Positions 5,828-7,604 of a stretch of DNA of 7,604 bases are shown in pieces; position 1 is the first letter of the stretch; the number at the start of each line of letters is the position of its first letter. Location of the stretch: assembly GCA_018971925.1 (NCBI GenBank), contig JAGWZT010000086.1, positions 1 through 7,604 of the forward strand. Direction: 5' to 3'. Both the position numbers and the translations under genes were made by a program. The notes beneath the pieces are model-generated. The model searched no databases, was not told the origin of the DNA, and saw nothing but the letters and a program-made list of their open reading frames with translations. Origin of the DNA: Lysobacteraceae bacterium. GTDB taxonomy: Bacteria; Pseudomonadota; Gammaproteobacteria; Xanthomonadales; Rhodanobacteraceae.

Positions 5828-6655
5828 ATGCGCGGACGCGTGCCGCGCAAGGCCTCACTGATCATGGCCGCTTCGGCGGCCATGATCGTTGCAGGAGCCT
5901 GTGCGCCAGCGGCATGGGCGCAGGACGTGGGCGATGCCGCTTCGGCCGCGTCTCCACCCTCCAACAGCCTCACGCTGCTCAATCAGGTCCAGGCCATGCG
6001 GGACCAGATGCAGCAGATGCAGGGCCAGATCGAGGTTCTGCAACACCAGCTGCACGATCTTCAACAGACCAGCAAGGACCAGTACGTCGACCTCGATTCC
6101 CGCGTCGGCAAGCTGGAACACGCCCAGAGCGCGCCTGCGGCGTCGGCGCCTGCAACGTCGGCGCCTGCAACAATTTCATCCGCGCCCATTGCCTCGGCCA
6201 AAGCCACGCCGGGCAAGGCGACGCCCGTGGCATCTGCCAAGCCGGTGTCCGCAGCCGATACGGCTGCCGAGCAGGCGGATTACGACGCGGCATTCAAGTC
6301 CCTGCGGGCCGGCAATTACGTCGATTCGGCGCGCGGCTTCCGCACGTTCATCGACAAGCATCCGGACAGCCCGTTGGTTTCCAACGCATGGTACTGGCTG
6401 GGCGGTTCCTATTACGTCACCCAGAATTACAAGGTTGCGCTGGCGGCGTTCCAGACGCTGCTGCAGAAGTACCCGGGCAGTCCCAAGGCGCCGGAAGCGC
6501 AACTCCGCGTGGCCGATTGCCAGATCGGGATGAAGGACAACGCGGCGGCGCGCGCGACATTGCAGGCCGTGATCAAGGCGCATCCGGGCACGCCCTTGGC
6601 CAAGCGCGCGCAGGAAAGACTGCAGGACATTCCCGCGCCCGCCGGCGCGAAGTGA
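5828..6655 (+). CDS. cpoB: Cell division coordinator CpoB (YbgF)
   Basis: 275 residues from the ATG at 5828; E. coli CpoB has 263. CpoB is a periplasmic trimeric TPR protein that interacts with TolA and PBP1B to coordinate septal peptidoglycan synthesis with outer-membrane constriction. The signal peptide has a basic start (RGRVPRK), a hydrophobic core (9-26) and an AWA site at 29-31, with cleavage before Q32. A coiled coil (about 47-100, with MRDQMQQMQGQIEVLQHQL) is the trimerisation region. An Ala/Ser/Pro/Thr linker (101-145) follows, then TPRs (about 149-268: ADYDAAFKSLRAGNYVDSAR, WYWLGGSYYVTQNYKVALAAF, LRVADCQIGMKDNAAARATL). No strong SD is seen. An in-frame GTG at 5801 overlapping the pal stop is an alternative start but would bury the signal peptide behind nine extra residues. 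A very stable hairpin lies in the signal-peptide codons. Confidence 0.94.
   Translation: MRGRVPRKASLIMAASAAMIVAGACAPAAWAQDVGDAASAASPPSNSLTLLNQVQAMRDQMQQMQGQIEVLQHQLHDLQQTSKDQYVDLDSRVGKLEHAQSAPAASAPATSAPATISSAPIASAKATPGKATPVASAKPVSAADTAAEQADYDAAFKSLRAGNYVDSARGFRTFIDKHPDSPLVSNAWYWLGGSYYVTQNYKVALAAFQTLLQKYPGSPKAPEAQLRVADCQIGMKDNAAARATLQAVIKAHPGTPLAKRAQERLQDIPAPAGAK
5860..5887 (+). repeat. Perfect 12-bp inverted repeat with TTCG tetraloop inside cpoB
   Basis: GATCATGGCCGC (5860-5871) and GCGGCCATGATC (5876-5887) are exact reverse complements separated by TTCG. In RNA this gives a C(UUCG)G-capped stem, one of the most stable tetraloop contexts known. The stem can add a T-G wobble at 5859/5888. 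It starts 32 nt after the proposed cpoB ATG and encodes part of the hydrophobic core (roughly IMAASAAMI). No U-run follows, so it is not a standard intrinsic terminator. Confidence 0.9.
6131..6172 (+). repeat. 15-bp tandem repeat in the cpoB linker
   Basis: Two near-identical 15-bp units (6131-6145 and 6146-6160, each starting GCGCCTGC and ending CGTCG, differing at two bases) are followed by a partial third (6161-6172). They encode the SAPAA/SAPAT repeats of the flexible linker between coiled coil and TPR domain. Whole-codon units mean copy-number change would alter linker length without a frameshift. Confidence 0.8.
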
Positions 6656-6665
6656 CGCACAGGCC

Positions 6666-7370
6666 GTGACGGTGGTCGAATCCGCGAAAAGAGCGGTCGT
6701 GCTGGTGTCGGGCGGCATGGATTCCGCGGTGACGCTGGCGATGGCGCGTGCGCAGGGTTTCGCGTGTTACGCGCTGTCCGTCGCTTACGGGCAGCGGCAC
6801 GCCTCCGAACTGGCCGCCTCCGCGCGCGTCGCGGCGATGCTGGGCGCCGTGGAGCACAAGACCGTCGCGGTGGACCTGCGCAGCATCGGCGGCTCCGCGC
6901 TCACCGCCGACATCGCGGTGCCCGAACATGTCGATGCGCACGGCGAGAACGACATTCCCGTCACCTACGTGCCCGCGCGCAACACCATCATGCTGGCGAT
7001 CGCGCTGGGCTGGGCCGAGACGCTGGGCGCGAATGATCTGTTCTGCGGCGTCAACGCGGTCGATTATTCCGGCTATCCCGATTGCCGGCCCGCCTTCATC
7101 GATGCCTTCGAGCGGCTCGCCAACCTGGCGACCAAGGCTGGCGTCGAAGGCCACGCGCTGCGCGTGTACGCGCCGCTCAGTGACATGAGCAAGGCCGACA
7201 TCGTTCGCGAGGGCGTGCGCTTGGGCGTGGATTTCGCGCAAACGGTGTCGTGCTATAGCGCGGACGACGCAGGCCGCGCCTGCGGCCACTGCGATGCCTG
7301 CGTGCTGCGCGCGCGCGGATTCGCGGAAGCGGGTGTCGCCGACCCCACACAATACGTTCCGGCGGCGTGA
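6666..7370 (+). CDS. queC: 7-cyano-7-deazaguanine synthase QueC
   Basis: 234 residues, close to E. coli QueC (231). QueC converts 7-carboxy-7-deazaguanine, ammonia and ATP to preQ0, a cytoplasmic step in making queuosine for tRNA. Motifs: PP-loop SGGMDS at 15-20 for ATP, YVPARN at 101-106, NAVDYSGYPDCRP at 130-142, and the zinc cysteines C196, C206, C209 and C212 in the SCYSAD...CGHCDAC region, followed by LRARGF. The gene starts with GTG, 10 bp after cpoB. The second in-frame GTG at 6672 is equally plausible: an AGG at 6661-6663 is better spaced for it, and the protein would begin close to the family's usual KRAVV start. queE, often found between cpoB and queC, is absent here. Confidence 0.96.
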   Translation: MTVVESAKRAVVLVSGGMDSAVTLAMARAQGFACYALSVAYGQRHASELAASARVAAMLGAVEHKTVAVDLRSIGGSALTADIAVPEHVDAHGENDIPVTYVPARNTIMLAIALGWAETLGANDLFCGVNAVDYSGYPDCRPAFIDAFERLANLATKAGVEGHALRVYAPLSDMSKADIVREGVRLGVDFAQTVSCYSADDAGRACGHCDACVLRARGFAEAGVADPTQYVPAA

Positions 7371-7375
7371 CACGT

Positions 7376-7381
7376 TAGAAT
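7376..7381 (+). promoter_or_regulatory. Possible -10 element upstream of tRNA-Lys
   Basis: TAGAAT matches the -10 consensus at five of six positions and lies just after the queC stop, with an AT-rich flank (GTTAGAATAC). No clear -35 is seen 16-18 bp upstream. If used, the tRNA precursor would carry a 5' leader of about 168 nt containing the hairpins listed below. This is a weak call. Confidence 0.35.
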
Positions 7382-7390
7382 ACGCGGCTC

Positions 7391-7432
7391 GCTTCCCCGC
7401 AAGCCGTTCAGGAGCTTGTCGAAAAGGGAAGC
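7391..7432 (+). repeat. Nested inverted repeat downstream of queC
   Basis: The outer arms GCTTCCC (7391-7397) and GGGAAGC (7426-7432) enclose inner arms CAAGC (7400-7404) and GCTTG (7414-7418) with a 9-nt loop. The result is a two-tier stem. The right-hand part (GAGCTTGTCGAA) resembles, from memory, a dispersed intergenic repeat common in proteobacterial genomes. No U-run follows, so a terminator role for queC is possible only in a Rho-assisted or degenerate form. Confidence 0.5.
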
Positions 7433-7433
7433 C

Positions 7434-7521
7434 GGGGAGTGATCAGGGCAAAGCTTCGTTGCGCGTTTTGGCAGCGTGGCCCTCACCCCTTGCCCTCTGC
7501 CGATGGAGAGGGGGAGTGATC
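7434..7521 (+). repeat. 11-bp direct repeat flanking a 66-bp segment
   Basis: GGGGAGTGATC occurs at 7434-7444 and again at 7511-7521. The two copies bracket 66 bp that contain the REP-like hairpin half. An exact 11-mer recurring within 185 bp is unlikely by chance, although both copies sit in purine-rich sequence. It could mark an insertion footprint or be part of a repeated element. Confidence 0.6.
7480..7515 (+). repeat. REP-like palindromic element
   Basis: CCCTCACCCC is followed by CCCTCT (7493-7498) and its complement AGAGGG (7507-7512). The loop can add two C-G pairs (CC-GAT-GG) with one bulged G. The layout of CCCTCACCCC, a pyrimidine arm, a short loop and GAGAGGGGG resembles REP-type intergenic elements I recall from Xanthomonadaceae genomes. 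The family name cannot be confirmed without a genome-wide search. Confidence 0.5.
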
Positions 7522-7538
7522 GTCCCACTTCGTGGGAC
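7522..7538 (+). repeat. 7-bp perfect hairpin before tRNA-Lys
   Basis: GTCCCAC (7522-7528) and GTGGGAC (7532-7538) are exact complements around TTC. The hairpin lies 17 nt before the tRNA 5' end and directly follows the second copy of the 11-bp direct repeat. No U-run follows; A/T-rich sequence separates it from the tRNA. Confidence 0.6.
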
Positions 7539-7555
7539 AGCACATTGATAGAAGC

Positions 7556-7604
7556 GGGCCGTTAGCTCAGCGGTAGAGCAGTGGACTTTTAATCCATTGG
7601 TCGA
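7556..7604 (+). tRNA. tRNA-Lys (anticodon UUU), 5' part, truncated by window edge
   Basis: The acceptor strand GGGCCGT (7556-7562), TA, D-stem GCTC/GAGC (7565-7568 and 7576-7579) with a 7-nt loop, and anticodon stem GTGGA/TCCAT (7581-7585 and 7593-7597) are all present. The anticodon loop CTTTTAA gives anticodon TTT at 7588-7590. The sequence closely follows bacterial tRNA-Lys, with a D-loop one base shorter than in E. coli. The T-arm and 3' acceptor strand lie beyond the window. A lysine tRNA next to queC and the tol-pal cluster is a familiar gammaproteobacterial arrangement. Confidence 0.96.

Overview
The window is a GC-rich (roughly 65%) stretch of a gammaproteobacterial chromosome carrying the complete Tol-Pal locus. 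It reads ruvB - ybgC - tolQ - tolR - tolA - tolB - pal - cpoB - queC - tRNA-Lys, all on the + strand. At the left edge is a divergent, truncated ECF sigma factor gene. The protein features (TolA layout, Pal with four cysteines after the lipid-anchored one, ruvB beside an ECF sigma gene) and the GC content suggest Lysobacterales/Xanthomonadales, perhaps near Rhodanobacter or Dyella. This placement comes from memory of such proteins, not from a search.

Layout. Positions 1-234 (- strand) encode the N-terminus of a sigma-70 family ECF factor that runs off the window. About 70 bp separate it from ruvB (303-1337), the Holliday-junction branch-migration ATPase, whose start codon lies exactly where an extended -10 element would place the transcription start. 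ybgC (thioesterase), tolQ, tolR, tolA and tolB follow, each touching or overlapping its neighbour or 11-14 bp from it, as expected of one translationally coupled operon. An 89-bp gap containing a G-free run of tetranucleotides separates tolB from pal. cpoB follows pal after about 23 bp, and queC follows cpoB after 10 bp. The last 185 bp before the tRNA hold no gene but contain several hairpins, an 11-bp direct repeat and REP-like sequence. The window ends inside tRNA-Lys(UUU).

How the genes work together. TolQ and TolR form the inner-membrane proton-driven motor. TolA spans the periplasm from that motor to TolB and Pal, and Pal anchors the outer membrane to peptidoglycan. CpoB links this machine to septal peptidoglycan synthesis, and YbgC is a cytoplasmic acyl-CoA thioesterase that travels with the cluster. 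RuvB and QueC (preQ0 synthase of the queuosine pathway) are functionally separate conserved neighbours.

No previously undescribed protein system is visible. The points worth a second look are nucleotide-level: a perfect 12-bp stem capped by a TTCG tetraloop inside the cpoB signal-peptide codons, a 25-nt dyad immediately after the ybgC start codon, a probable leaderless ruvB promoter, a small hairpin over the tolQ ribosome binding site, and the layered repeats before tRNA-Lys. In gene content, ruvB lacks adjacent ruvC/ruvA and queC lacks its frequent neighbour queE.
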